A DNA stretch of 64,000 nt from assembly GCF_051020985.1 (NCBI RefSeq), contig NC_135009.1, positions 9,928,606 to 9,992,605 of the forward strand, given 5' to 3'. Shown piece after piece: positions 21,621 through 34,257 of the stretch (positions are counted from its first letter, which is position 1; each line of letters begins with the position of its first letter). The notes below the pieces were generated by a model. The model ran no database searches. It saw only the letters and a list, made by a program, of their open reading frames with translations, and was not told the origin of the DNA. The stretch comes from Nomia melanderi (lineage: Eukaryota; Arthropoda; Insecta; Hymenoptera; Halictidae). The position numbers and the translations under genes were made by a program.

Positions 21621-21835
21621 TTAATCCTTAGCACTCCCGAAGTTTTCCACTGGAAACACTGAATATTTTCTAACGAGAAGCAGACGACATTTTCTGAACT
21701 CCACTTAACGAAAAATCGAATATACATTAAGAAATGTAACTATTTTCTTCCAACACTTCATATATTGACGCGTTAAACAGAATTTAATATGAAACACCAA
21801 ACCTTACAATTCTCCTGTGTCAAATCCTATGCTAA
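21621..21835. mobile_element. Partial copy of the TTAA/CCCTTTGCAC element family
   Basis: It begins TTAATCCTTAGCACTC and then follows the element at 22509 (gaagttttccact, then attttctaacg, acattttctgaa, cttaacgaaaaatcg). The right inverted end is missing or decayed, so the end point is approximate. Confidence 0.4.
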
Positions 21836-22508
21836 TTACTATGTTCCAAATTACAAGTAAACTCAAACGAATTGGGAATCTTTCTTTGTTTTCTGGTTAA
21901 TTATTAAGCACAAGGTTATTTTAGCGAGTCATCAGGGAAATCATAGATCAAGGTGTTAAGAGAATTGTATTGGTAGAATGGAAATGGGACACCCTGTGTA
22001 TAAAGTGTCGGCAAGTATATTCAGCGTTGAAATGGCGTTTTGCAAGAGGACGGCGCAACGATTTGAAAAGATGGGGATCTCAGGGGATTCCGTGGTTGCG
22101 CAATGCCCGGCAGGAATTAACACAATTATTTAAACCGTGTCACGGCGGAGTTGCACCCACGCGTCCCGTTATACCCTTCGTCGGTTGACCGCCGCTGACC
22201 TCGCCACCTCTGTAAAGTAGTCTAGAAAGCGATGAGAAGGATGAGAGAAGGGAAGAACAGAGGGAACACGCGAGAGTCCTCTCGCCAGGCGCACATATAG
22301 TACCGCTCGCAACGGATCCTTCCTGCGGCCACCCGATTTTACGAGGATCCCTATCCTACTTTCCCATTTATCCTCGTTTACCGCCTGCTTCCTTCGTTAA
22401 ACGGATTTTCTCGCGCGACTGGCAAATACTGGCTGCATAAATCTTGGTGTAATTCAATATGCCGGGCAGCCAATGCTATTCCTTTCCTCGAATGCATTTT
22501 TATGCATG

Positions 22509-22773
22509 TTAACCCTTTGCACTCGAAAGTTTTCCACTTTATGGAACGCGTCGCAGAAATTTATAGATCACGTTAGAGAAATATTCAACATTCTCTGATC
22601 AGATGTAGACATTCTTCGAAAGCAACTTAATGGGATATCGTACATAAATTAAGGAAAAAAGATATTCTATTTGAATGGTTTATGGACGGATTATTGGATT
22701 ATTGTGCACAGTGCATCGTTTTGTTGTGTCAAATCCAGCGGCGAATCAGTGCTTCCCTAGTGCAAAGGGTTAA
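22509..22773. mobile_element. TTAA-flanked MITE, CCCTTTGCACT ends
   Basis: 265 bp from TTAACCCTTTGCACTCG to AGTGCAAAGGGTTAA. The inverted ends match over about 11-12 bp and TTAA is present on both sides. The small open frame inside (22682-22870) runs out of the element and resembles no transposase. A non-autonomous element by structure. Confidence 0.7.
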
Positions 22774-25267
22774 TACGTATTTGCATTTTTCGGAGTGGAT
22801 GTTTTATTCAGGAGAAGACGAGTTCGGGAAACTGAGAATAGTTTATATTCAATGTGGCTCAAGATTCTAATTTTCTTCTGTGTCTGCTGTTTCGAATTTC
22901 GCTCTTGACGATTCGTGGTAGTAGCTTTCAAAAGAAGGAATCTAAAGACATTTCAACAATGTCTCCTCTTAGAGCGATTTTCAAGCGTAACCGAAGGGGA
23001 AGTCGAGCCGGGGAGTTTCGCTTCAAAGTCTCCGTGGTAACGGAGTAGCAGTAGGAATTTAAAAATATTCAGCTGCAGGGAAAGTAACATCACTGCGTTT
23101 GTTATTTTCTGTAACGTTATCTTCTTTAAAACGAGTGAAACTGTATCTCGTCACTTGTTTTACTTTATTTCACTTTCCTTTACTCTATTTTACTTTATCT
23201 TACTTCATCACATTCATTTATTTCATTTCATTTATATTCTGCTTTATCCATTTCCGTTGGCTCACCGCAAAATAATCGAAAAGTGCCATTGCCTGCCCAC
23301 GAGCACGATCAACGGTCCAAAAGCTCGGAGCACAGATCAATGTCCTCCGATTTTTGCGTGTCCTCTCGAGCGTACTCCGGCCGGGGTTACGCAAGAGACG
23401 CAAAAAATAAGGCGTTAGGAAAACAAGCTAATTATGCGGGAGTGTTTGCACAACCACGGTGCCCGTGTACCCACGCTAATGGGACTCGGACCGCTACGTT
23501 TACTTTACCGCTCCTTTACACGTCCCGAATTTTAAGCACCGTACGAATTCGCCGCACCACGCGCTGCGAACCGGCCGCGGCGGCTCGCAGTCGATGTTAG
23601 ACCGCACGGTGATCAATTATTGCTATAACCGGGGACAATGAACACGGCAAACACGAGTATAAACTCTCCTCGCGAGCAAACAGACGCTCGAACAAGTATC
23701 GTTTGCTGGGCAAACGCACGCAACTCGGATGTACCGTTCAAATTAATTCGATTTTAATTACGTGGCAGCGGTATTTGCGATTAATTTTCGGCGATTGAAA
23801 TACTGCGATGCTTCGGTATTAATCTATCGGTGTTTATCGACAGCTAAATGGGAATTTTCATATTTTTAGCAAATCGATTTAACTCGTTAGCCTTCAACGG
23901 CGAGTCGGATTAGCGATCGAGGGTTTTAATTGGATTCTACGATTGGTAACGTTGTTTGGTTCACATAAATCCGAAGGATATACTGTTTGGTTACAAATAT
24001 TTCATTCCCTTCATTCCTCTTTTGCCGAAAAACAGTTAATAGCAAAATAAACATTGGAAGTGTAATTATCGAATGAATCGTGAGGTAATTTCTTTAATAA
24101 CATACGCAATAACCTAGATTCAAAACTCTTCTACACCTCCTCGCGAAGATCGTTGGGTTCTTCTTAAACACTTAACCCGAATCTTCTATTAGAATCTCCC
24201 AAATGTCAAAGTTTCAAGGAACAAAAATCGCATAAAAGAATAACAAAGAATGATAAACAGAAGAAATGCTTCAGAAAAAAGTTGTAAGGTATAGACCTAA
24301 ACATGTAGGGGTTATATTTCTCTTACATTATAGAAATACTATAAAATTGTTTCAACTCCAACGTTACATAAATAGAGAAGCGGAATTTATTTGCACAAAA
24401 TTGTTGTTTCAAATGAAAATCATTCTGTATAGCAAGGACAACTTAGCAACACATTGGTAACCCTCAATTATGCGAATCCCTCATGCGAATAGTCGAATTT
24501 TCGGGGTTTCGTCCACAGGTGATCGTACTACGCGTCGAGCCGAAAATTCGGGACGAGAATCGAGACGTTGATTGGTCCGAGTGGTTATTCGACGGTTTCA
24601 GGAAGTAACGCTCGACTGGCATCGACCAGGGCCCTGACATGCCTGGCCGGGTCTCGACGGCCATTCGAAGATAACGACACTTTGGCCGGCATTAAGGCAT
24701 AAATATGGAACGTCCCGCGGGTCAGGTGCGACGACGTGGACCGTAAGTGGGCAACGGTGGTGAGGTACGCGGTCAGTGACATCCCGATGGGCAGGCCGCA
24801 TCTTCAGGGCTTACAGGTTTGACCAGAATGCACAGTATCACGTGGATGCAGGCAAGTAAGCAAGTAAGAGAACCGCTATTCGTGCAGCTGTGTGCCTCGC
24901 CGGGGACAAGGAGATTTTTTCTTCTCGGGCGTAGATCGCCCCTTCCGCGAGAATTTCGTAATCTGGTTCTGCCGCGGACCGAAAGAAATCGATTGTACGT
25001 CCACTTTTTGCCGAACCTCGATCGCCTTCCGCGTCGCGGTCGGGCGTCCGCCGGGAGACGATTTCTGGAACGGTGAATTTACGACTCGAGGAGGATCGGA
25101 AGAGGGTCGGTCGAATTTCACCCTCCGCGATTTATAGTAAAACTACCGAGCGATTCATGTGATTCGTACGTATTTAGAAAAATGATAAGGGTACCTTTGT
25201 TTTCATTTTTATTCGTATTTGTTGCAATAAAGCCTTATGAAGAGGTGTCGGACTCGCGATGAAGATT
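22774..25267. other. Non-coding stretch with two CpG-dense blocks
   Basis: 23280-23620 and 24520-25140 are CpG-dense, and 23150-23240 is a T-rich tttatt/tttact tract. In the second block several short frames on both strands look protein-like but are broken by stops and lack consistent splice sites. No gene can be supported. Confidence 0.4.
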
Positions 25268-25509
25268 TTAACGCGTTGAATGCCGCGCGATTCTAAGGTG
25301 CAGAATATGCGAAAAGAAAAAAATACAATATTGAACTATTTAACTGCGTTGTTATTATCGCAGGTTTGTTTTGCTGAATGTCACCGTATTAGGTAGAGTT
25401 GTTTACAATATAGGAATGTTTTCAAATGATCATCGTTTAATTAAGGAAGTTGCAGTAATCGAATTTGGGCGGGAGTCACCGGTGACCGCCATGGCATTCA
25501 ACGTGTTAA
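25268..25509. mobile_element. TTAA-flanked MITE, CGTTGAATGCC ends
   Basis: It runs from TTAACGCGTTGAATGCCGCG to GGCATTCAACGTGTTAA, 242 bp, with inverted ends and TTAA at both edges. A second copy lies at 61681-61908. Its right TTAA is also the left TTAA of the next element. Confidence 0.7.
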
Positions 25510-25730
25510 CCCTAATCGTACCACGTGTTTTTATAGCGATATACGACGATGTGACTCTCAGTCACTTGTGAGAATAAAGGGAATGATTAAAATGTTATTG
25601 TTTTTGTTTATAGGGCCCAAATTGTAAAAGCCCAAAGAAACTTTTGGAAGTGCAATATGAAATAATTAAAGAATTTAAGTAAAAGGTTCAAATGTGACTC
25701 AAAGTCACATCATGATCCGATTAGGATTAA
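25506..25730. mobile_element. TTAA-flanked MITE, CCCTAATCGTACCA ends
   Basis: It starts TTAACCCTAATCGTACCACG and ends CCGATTAGGATTAA, with paired gtgactctcagtcac and gtgactcaaagtcac motifs just inside the ends. An inverted copy lies at 37073-37266, with long shared stretches such as ttattgtttttgttt and gtgcaatatgaaataat. It is 225 bp and non-coding. Confidence 0.75.
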
Positions 25731-25737
25731 AGGGAAC

Positions 25738-25980
25738 TTAACCCTTTGCACTTGAGAAGTGACTCTCATTCGCCATTTGATTTGACACAAAACTATAAAA
25801 TGTGATGTTTGATGTTCAACTTCGTATAATGTCTCAATACGTGAAAGATTGGAATAAAATAGCTTTCTTCCTCAATGCATCTGTGATTTCCCTTCGAGTT
25901 AGTTTCAAAGAATATCGTCTTCGCCTCGTCGAAGAACGTTAAATATTTCTAGGGAGAAACTTCCGAGTGCAAAGGGTTAA
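25738..25980. mobile_element. TTAA-flanked MITE, CCCTTTGCACT ends
   Basis: 243 bp from TTAACCCTTTGCACTTG to CGAGTGCAAAGGGTTAA. It has the same ends as the element at 22509-22773 but a diverged interior. It sits 7 bp from the previous element, making a row of three. Confidence 0.75.
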
Positions 25981-25999
25981 GAATAAGTATTAATCGATT

Positions 26000-26153
26000 C
26001 TTTTGAATTTTAATTGGATATTATTCTTCGATAATTATACTTTAGAGCAAATATAGGCGTAGAATATGCAGAATTTTTCTCTTTCTTCAATAAATTATTT
26101 ATGACAAAGAAGCTGTAATATAGTTGAGAGTTAACCGTAGGGCAAGAGGTTAA
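26000..26153. mobile_element. Partial MITE, right end CGTAGGGCAAGAGGTTAA
   Basis: It is homologous to the right part of 60483-60726 and to 59715-59804 (agagcaaatata, then tttctctttcttcaataaatt, tatgacaaag, gttgagag, and a closing TTAA). The left end is unclear; it may abut the TTAA at 25977. Confidence 0.5.
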
Positions 26154-27700
26154 GTAAATGAAATTATGAATTTTAAAATATAGTTTGAAATATTCAACAT
26201 ACTTATATCAGCAATTGCAAGCTAAGAAGATTGAAACCAGTCATTCTGAATGATACATAGTTTCAGTGTTAGGGATCGTTTAACACCTAAAACTGCCGAG
26301 CCGTTGAAGTGACATCTCTATGATGACTTAAGAAAAATTAAGAAAGTACATTACTTGAAATTCGACGGGTTTGGTAATATTGTATCCACAGAAATATACA
26401 AATCCTGGGAGAAATAATGGGAAAAGAAAATTATAGCAATCTTTTATTATTCATAATCCAAATATGAAATTCCGTCGTCGCCAAAATGACATTCGTTCCG
26501 AGAAGGTTAATATTCTTCGTGTTCCCTTTCAAAACGAATCGCTTCGACCGTGGAAGATCATTGCGCTCGTTTCGAGGATGAAAAATGATTACGAGATCAC
26601 TTGTTCGGACGGAAGATTGATGGATGGAACGGAGGCTTTGCGTTAAAAGGAACATTAGTCTTCCCTTTCTTGTGTTGGAGTGTAATGAGTTACGCCGGGG
26701 TCACCCTGTTTTGCGGTGGATTGCCAAGGAGAAGCTGTGAACTCAGTAGGTATCGGAAGAAACGAAGTTCAACAGCAGAAATGTAGGAAACGCGATGAAA
26801 CAACCGTTACTCATCCTTGCCAGAGTACAACGTTCAAAATGACTCTGTACCAAAACATGCCATGACAAGTTATTACGAGAAATCCTCGAACTCTCTTCAC
26901 ATCCGACAAGAAAGAGTTTCTTTCCAAGAAATGCAAAGCGCGCACACCTAAAAACACCTGGTTTCATTCAGCAATCATAAATCTCCAGATCAAACCTATT
27001 CCGATCTCGCTTCGCGGCGCAGCGTATTTTCTTCACAGGAATAATTCCAAGCAGATCGTCTCACGGTAAGAAACGTTCAATGTTTGATCACCGGGCTCGA
27101 CGGTCGAATGAAGCTAGTCCGTTTTTCTCGGACGCGCTCGAGGATCGTCGACGACTGTCGATCCGTTCCTCGAATGCAAACGTTTGTTAGCGGAGAAAAC
27201 CTCGTGCGGACGGACCGAGCTCGATCGCGCGAAAGGGAAACCGGCGCGGTGATGCAAGAAGAAGAGCGTGGCGATGTTCTGGGCGATGATCGTTCGCGTA
27301 GAAAAAAAGGGAACGTCGTGAACGCGAAGAATTCGAGCGCACTAGATAGTTTATCCACACCTGCTGTTCGGTGAATTAGCCGTGGTCAATTGACGAGCGT
27401 CGCAGGAAGGGGCGGGAGGCAGGGCAAAAACGGCGCATCTCCAATGAACACTCATTGACGATGCAACGTTTTTGCACGTCCACGGTTTCGACGTAGCGAG
27501 CCGTTCCACGAACGATCCTCGCCCCGTACGCACCGCGGGGGAAACAGGATCGATTCTGAGCTGGCGTTGATGGATCGCGAGGGGGATGGCCGAGATCCAG
27601 GAAGCAATTACTAAGCTCGATATCCGTCGGCGGACTTTTCATCGAGCGGGAGCGGATCGGCCGGATACTTTTTTCTGCGATCGGAAAGCAGACCGCGGCG
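26154..27700. other. Non-coding stretch
   Basis: A possible half end of the ACACTAAAACTACCGG element family starts at TTAA 26279-26282. 27000-27660 is CpG-dense with open frames on both strands and no recognisable product. Nothing else was recognised. Confidence 0.4.
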
Positions 27701-28084
27701 GATTCAGTTATTATTCCAATTTCGATGTCATCACCTTTCCTTTGTGATTAGATGAAATATAGTATTCTTGGTAACAATACGATCTTGTTAGTATGATCGA
27801 GAGAATTACTAGTAATTGTCGAATATTGAATAACTATAATTGACACGGAACTATCTTTCAATGAATGATCTTTATACTCTACATCTAGCAGACAGCTCTG
27901 GATTCAGTTGTTATTCCAATTTCGATGTCGTCAGCTTTCGTTTGTGCTTAGATGAAATATAGTATTCTTGGCAACAATACGATCTTGTTAGTATGATCGA
28001 GAGAATTATTAGTAATTGTCGAACATTGAGTAACTATAATTGAGAAGGAGCTATCTTTCAATGAATGATCTTTATACTCTACAT
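27701..28084. repeat. Tandem duplication, 200-bp period
   Basis: 27701-27884 and 27901-28084 align without gaps over 184 bp with 12 differences by my count. Both start gattcagtt and end tttatactctacat. The 16-bp spacer resembles the sequence before the first copy, so the duplicated unit is close to 200 bp. No coding capacity. Confidence 0.9.
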
Positions 28085-31000
28085 GGCGTAAATAAAACGA
28101 GTGACTCGTAGGACGGTTCCATTGTAAAATAACGAAAGTCGAACGTATCACGTTTTACTGTCAGACGTGCACAAGAATCTCATCACGATTCAAACGGATT
28201 TCGAATGGATCCTCGAGCTCTATTAGAATTCACCGCGAGGACTTATTAACGTCATTAGACGGTCGGAATGGGACTAGCAGGTCGGAATCGGTTATCCGAT
28301 TTCAGTCGAGTGTCGAATATTAATTTCACGTTTTACCGTTTCGCAATCGAAACTCTTGGGAAGATGTGGAAGCGAGAGATAAATAGATGCAGTCGGAGGG
28401 AGATCCGGCCTCGGTAGCGAGCGAGTTTCCGTGTGCAGTGATTTACCGGTCGTTTCCCATGAACTTGACCTCGGGGATTCGTGTGACGCAATCGTGATGC
28501 AGGTGAAAGTAGTCCCGGCCTTTCCGAACGATTTCCGATGCGACTCGCCCCATCGAGCTCGGTTCGAGGACGACTAATCGGTTGCCGATCGAATCTGTCT
28601 ATCGATCCTGTACCTCGTAACAGGCGAGGATTCGCGGACACACGTAATCCGAAACCGGCTCGACGTAAACGGAAGAGGCTACCGCGAGCGATGCCTTGAA
28701 GAGCGTGGCTCGTGACGGGGAGCTCTCCGGGACGACCCCGGAGCCTTCGAAGAACGAATATGGTGAGCTGGGTCCATGGGAAAGCACCTTGGTCTATTGA
28801 GAATGCCAAAGGTGAGCATTATGAGGTAAGACTACTATTCCGTTCCGAGAGAAGGGAAGGACAAAGGTAGGTTCGATGTCCTGACCTGGCTCGGCTCATT
28901 CAGCTATCAGTGGGCTGTGTTTTTGGGAAATTATACTTTAAAGAAATTATTCATGTTATGATAGACGTAACTGTATTCATGACTATTCTGCAAATTTGAT
29001 ATTATAAATTATTTTAGATAAACTGTGTACTGCGACCTGAAGGTTAATACTTTGAAGATTAAATTTTGAGGTTAGGACTAAGATTGTTGTATTTAAAATT
29101 TCTTTTATTTCTATCGAATTTTTCATTAATAAGCACGTTGTATTAATATATTGTGCGATGTATTTGTATAGTGTTTTTCATTCTTTTGAATTCGTTAGGG
29201 TTTGAATGTATTACTTTCAGCAGCACGCTGGAGACTTCAATGACGGCACAGGCGAGGCGTCTTCTAGACGGATGTATACGTTAACGTTCGAATCGCGTGA
29301 AATCATTTGTACAATTATTCTAACAGTTACGCTGGAATGTTTAGTGAATTATATACTCGAACGGTTTTTAAATCTACACACCATTATCACTGGAATGCTT
29401 GTATTATCCGAAATTATAATACTTTAAAGAAAATTCGTTATTTGTAACAGTGCTTTCATCAACAGCTGTCCCATTCAGGTTTTTGAATATCGATACAGAC
29501 AACGTTGCTTTACTTCGTCGCGTATAGGAGTTACAAACGAACCGTGTTTCTTTTTAGGCAAACGCTGCTCGGATTTGTCGAATCGAAATCCGTCGAAGGG
29601 ACTGGCATTGTAATTCCGGCGGAGTCGTAGAATGGTTTTTTTCAAGACGAACGTACGGGGAATGAGAAGTCTAGCCGAGAGGAACGTTCTTCCTCGTCGT
29701 GGCTACTTTTTCATGCTATCTCACGTACACCTGTTCGCTGCCAAATGAGTTACGTTTCGACGCGACGGGCGTGTTGGAGGCGTCCAAGCAAGACCAGGAG
29801 GAAGATAAAAGTCTCGCGGTGGGAACAGGTTCCTGTCCCGGAGGGAACTATATCGATGTATTCGCCGGAGAACTCACCAGAATTAGATTGCGATGCCAGT
29901 AGAACAGTCAGACAGAGTATAATCCCGGGTCGACAAGGCCCGGCGCTCAAGGCCGACATGTCGGCACACTTCTTCCGTTTCCTGAAACCACAAAAATCTG
30001 CCGTTAGACGATTTCATTTAACTGTATCGCATCGAGGCTGCCCTATTTATAACGCGGAATATCTAATAATAACATCTCCAGACAAACTTCCACGAACTCT
30101 TGTCTCGTACGCCTACGAAATGCTAAGCAGCGCTCTTGGTACGGCGTTATTCAATGAAGCCCTGAATGTTTCGAGACTTTCGAGATTTTATATAATATCT
30201 AACGTCGAGTCATTTGTTCGGTATTAAACGTACAGTTCTCTAGCCTTCGTTTTTTTTTTTTTTTTGTTCAGCTGTCAGCGAATTTATCTATCTTGATTTT
30301 CTAGAAAAATCGTGTCTAAAGAATGATTAAAATGAGCTGGTAATTGTGTTACGGAACGTAACGAAAAGTCAATTTGCATAATATCCGCGGTTCAAAAGAG
30401 TTTCCATTAACTGCCAGTTCTCAGAGGTTTGCATAAGTAAGATCTCAAGCAACCTGCAGTCGGTTCGGTGAATCATCGAGACGCAATTTCCGCGAGCGGT
30501 AGGCCAGAAGATCTTGGTCATCGTTCGATCGCGTTTTCTATTATTATCCTCGCGTCTGGGAACCCGCGAACTGTAACAAGCCATTGTGCAGCCATCCTCC
30601 ATTGAATATTAAGGGTGCGTTTATCCTGTCACGTGGCATTCTGGTGTAACAGTCCGGCTGACAGCTGGACGTGCGGTAACTACGGTTTGGATACGAGCCA
30701 ATCGCATACCTTCGCACTTTGACCGGTTAGTTCCCGCGATATCCCTTCAGGGTATGCAGATCCGCCGTGACTGGCGAATAAGTACGCGTAATTCGGCGTG
30801 AGACGGGGCGTGAAAGCTGTTAAAATCTTTTCACGTCACTCGGGCTTCTAGTTAGCAAGTACTAATTTCCTACTCTTAGAAATAACGACGTGAATCTCTG
30901 CTTTTTCATCTCGTTTCTTTGCTATTCCATCAATTCATCGCATAAAATGATGAATTCCCTTTTCCCAAATCGACGTTATAATTTCAACTAAAAATCACAG

Positions 31001-31935
31001 AAACATCTCACACACTTCTAATCCTTTTCCTTTAACATTTTCCGAATGAACGACTTAAATAACAAACTTCCCTTCAAAACGAGTAACACAGATTCTAGAA
31101 GTCACAGAAACATTCAATCCAGATCAAACCGTCGAACCATCTAATCCTACAATAGCCCAGCAGATAACAAAACCTAAATTCCTCTTCCCCGAAACTGATG
31201 ATACAACTCCGAGAAATCACGTTTCAAGCCCAAACCCGATCCTTTCACGGCCCATCCAGCGAGCGACAAACTACAAATTCCCTTTTCTCAAAATCCGTGT
31301 CGCGACATCCACGAGAAATCGCAGACATTAGTCCCGGCCCGAAGGAATTCTTCCCGTCTGCGGTTTGACCCACGTCGCGCGGGGGTCCCCGAGCCAAGAA
31401 TTCGTGAAAGGGTGGATCGGCGATCGAAGAAAGGAACGAAAACTGGCGGGGAAACGAATTACGTATGTTAGAAACGAAGCTTCATAGATCTATCAAGACG
31501 TGGAGGGGAAGACGGCGCGGGGAAAAGGGGGCAGCACGCCGGCGGGGTGGGCGAGGAGCAAAAAGAGGAATCGACAGGAAGAGAAGGTGGACTTTGGTGA
31601 AGCCGGCGCATACCAGTTGCGACAGCGGCTTAATACAAAGGGCCACCGAGATAAAAGAGCGTGGGCAGTTTCTCTTCTACCCGTCGACTTCATCTTTGCC
31701 CGTCCTCCGTGCTTCCTTCCCGGCCCGCGTCTCATTGTGATCGAGTGGAAGGAACGCAGCTCGTGACACCTAAGCTGCGTGCTCAAGCTCTCCAGCACTC
31801 GTGGATCGCGTCGGGAGGATCGGTAATGCATCTCTCAGGACGCGGATTGGATTTTGTCTGGTATTTCCACGGGAAACGAAGCTCTAGTTCTCAAAAGCTT
31901 GGATCTACATTGACCTATATTTTCGAAGACCTCGC
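28085..31935. other. Non-coding stretch, nothing recognised
   Basis: 28330-28810 and 31380-31830 are CpG-dense with overlapping open frames on both strands. A 160-codon plus frame (29745-30227) matches no family I know. There is a T run at about 30250-30265, and 30950-31320 is A/C-rich on the plus strand. No gene is supported. Confidence 0.4.
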
Positions 31936-32044
31936 TTAACCCATTCACTGCCCAGGAAAATCTTCTCGCACAGGGAGATCGGTAGCAAAGAATCTAAACT
32001 TGTTGCGCAAACTGCGAGATATCTTGTAGTTGTGAATGGGTTAA
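31936..32044. mobile_element. Short TTAA-flanked MITE, CCCATTCAC ends
   Basis: 109 bp from TTAACCCATTCACTGCCC to AGTTGTGAATGGGTTAA. The inverted ends match for about 9-10 bp and TTAA is present on both sides. Confidence 0.65.
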
Positions 32045-34041
32045 CTTATCTTGTTACATCTAAGAAGTTGCTGGTCGATTAATATTCAATTCGGATTACA
32101 ATCGAATGAAAGATAAATAGAATGAATACGAATTTGATTGAAGATCTACTCTTAGTCATCGTTGTTCGCGAAATTAATTCATCTGCAACCACTCGATTCC
32201 GTGATTATTCGGTTGTAAAGAAATTCAACGATTTGTAGATTATAGAAGATATGATGTCGATTATTCGATTTAATTGGGCGGTTTAGAGTCAAGGTAAATG
32301 GTCGCTTTAGAAGGAATATCTTAAAATGTCTAACAATCGATTGTACGTACTCCGAGGTACAGTCCAGGAATCCAAATCATTAAGTTCCATTGTAACAAAG
32401 ACTCTGGCTAATCTAGATCACGGAAAATGGAGACTCGGTCGATCGCAGGCCCTGCAGTATTTGAATCATCGCCAGTAATGCGTGATCGGATTACATTCTT
32501 CTCGACTCCGGATGGAATCGCGGTTCTCGAACCTGGCGAAACCTACGGTGTCATTGCGTATTCAGGATACGGCCCATTGAACCGAGGAATTCGGTGAATG
32601 GGTATGAACGCGCATTGACAAGTGCGCACGCCTCGGCGACTCGCCTCGAGTATTCAAGCTTGGCGAGGAGCCGCGGGCCCGACACTCGACGAGAGCCGCG
32701 CGGAGGCGGCTTCAATTCGCGGGATATGAAGGTCAGGCTTCTGGAATTCGCTGCTCGAGGTAGTCTTGTTCCCTTGGCTCGTCGTCAAGTGGAGGAACGA
32801 TTGTAAATGCTTCTTCCTTTTCTCCCTCCGTCGCGTTGTAAAATCGTTAATAAGTCGTTTGCATCGCGCTACTCGGAACGCTTTCTATGTTGTTTGAATA
32901 TTAACGCGTCGACCGTGGTACCCGCAGTCGTGAAATATCATAAAGTCCGAGCAAATTTGTTTAATGAAAGGAAACGCGCGAAAGTGAGAGTTAACGTAAC
33001 GATCGTTTGCTTAAGCTTCATGGATCTCGCGGATCTTTGAAGAATTCGTTTGACAAATCGTTGATTATTACGTCTGGACGATCGTCTGTTGTACGCAGTA
33101 AATTCGTTCACCTATTCACTCGGATAACAATGCGAATTATTTTGACACTAATTTGACAAGTATTTATCTGACGTAGTAAGACAGACTATGATTTATTTAT
33201 CGGAATTTAATAAGCTTCCGCAATGAATATCCGAAGGAACTTATAATAAAATTCTATTAGCATAATTATTGTGAAAGCTTATTTTGGTGACTCAATCATA
33301 GTCTTTCTTATTACGACTTATATATATAAATCCATAACACTATGCTAATGAAAGATCGAAATAACACTGACGACCACTGTCTCCATTGCAACCGTTAATC
33401 ATTAAATACCGAACGGTGACTTCCACAACACGCTGAAAAAGTCATTCAGAAATCGCGAATGCAGCAATCCGAAGTGCAAGAAACACATCGCAGCCATGAC
33501 CTACAAACCAATCCAATTAACATGCTCCCGGCGTACCCCCTAGAATCTCCGTTTCACTCTTTCCATCCATTCCAGAAACATGTTCGGTAAACCCCGTAAC
33601 CGCGTCGTGTCGCGTCTGAAATCCAGTGATTCGAAAGGCTGCCGGTATCCACGCTCGTCTATTTCCATCGAAATTCAACGAATCCGAGTCCTATTATCGC
33701 ATTCTCAGGCGCGCGAGCGTGTTCGTTAACACCGGCGCGGCGCGGACGCCGTTACACCGCGCCGCGACAAGCCAGAAACGACACGCCCACGCCAGCACGC
33801 GACGTGAATGAGAATACTGGCGACGTTTTTAGCGGAGCCGAGGCGGGTATCGGTCACGCTTCAACCCGTCCCCTCTTGTTCCCTTATCTCGCTGCGTGTA
33901 ATTAGAGGTCCCTGTTTCACGTGCGCGTAACTACACGTGTACGTACACATCGCGGCAGACGAATTCAGATTTTAATCCGTTAAATGTTCAATTCGCCCTT
34001 GTACTTCCGACATTCTTGTTCGCACGGTTAACACTCCGACT
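32045..34041. other. Non-coding stretch, nothing recognised
   Basis: Mixed AT-rich sequence with a CpG-rich part at 32600-32800 and another at 33600-33860. Short open frames only. No exon, RNA gene or repeat with clear ends was found. Confidence 0.4.
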
Positions 34042-34257
34042 TTAACACCGAAACTACCGGACAGGTCGAAATGACCCATTCCTGGCGTCTTTCCTTTAAA
34101 AAGAGAACAGATGTTTCTCTGAGGAATTATTAACGAAATGGATTTAGCAATACGCAATCTGAATTGTAAAATAATTAAAGTCTGAATAGATGTATTCTTG
34201 GAGTTTCTGTACAGCAATTTCGAGAAGTCAATTACGACCCGGTAGTTTTAGTGTTAA
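34042..34257. mobile_element. TTAA-flanked MITE, ACACTAAAACTACCGG ends
   Basis: 216 bp from TTAACACCGAAACTACCGG to CCGGTAGTTTTAGTGTTAA. A reversed, interrupted copy lies around 37000-37345. No coding capacity. Confidence 0.7.

Noticed and set aside
24784..24905. Minus-strand hydrophobic frame (LTCLLACIHVILCILVKP) ending at a GTAAGC donor as a signal-peptide exon
   Set aside because: No in-frame ATG close upstream, and it would end in phase 0 while the 48-nt exon needs phase 1.
29745..30227. 160-codon plus open frame
   Set aside because: Moderate GC makes it less likely to be chance, but I recognise no family and see no promoter, splice or poly(A) context.
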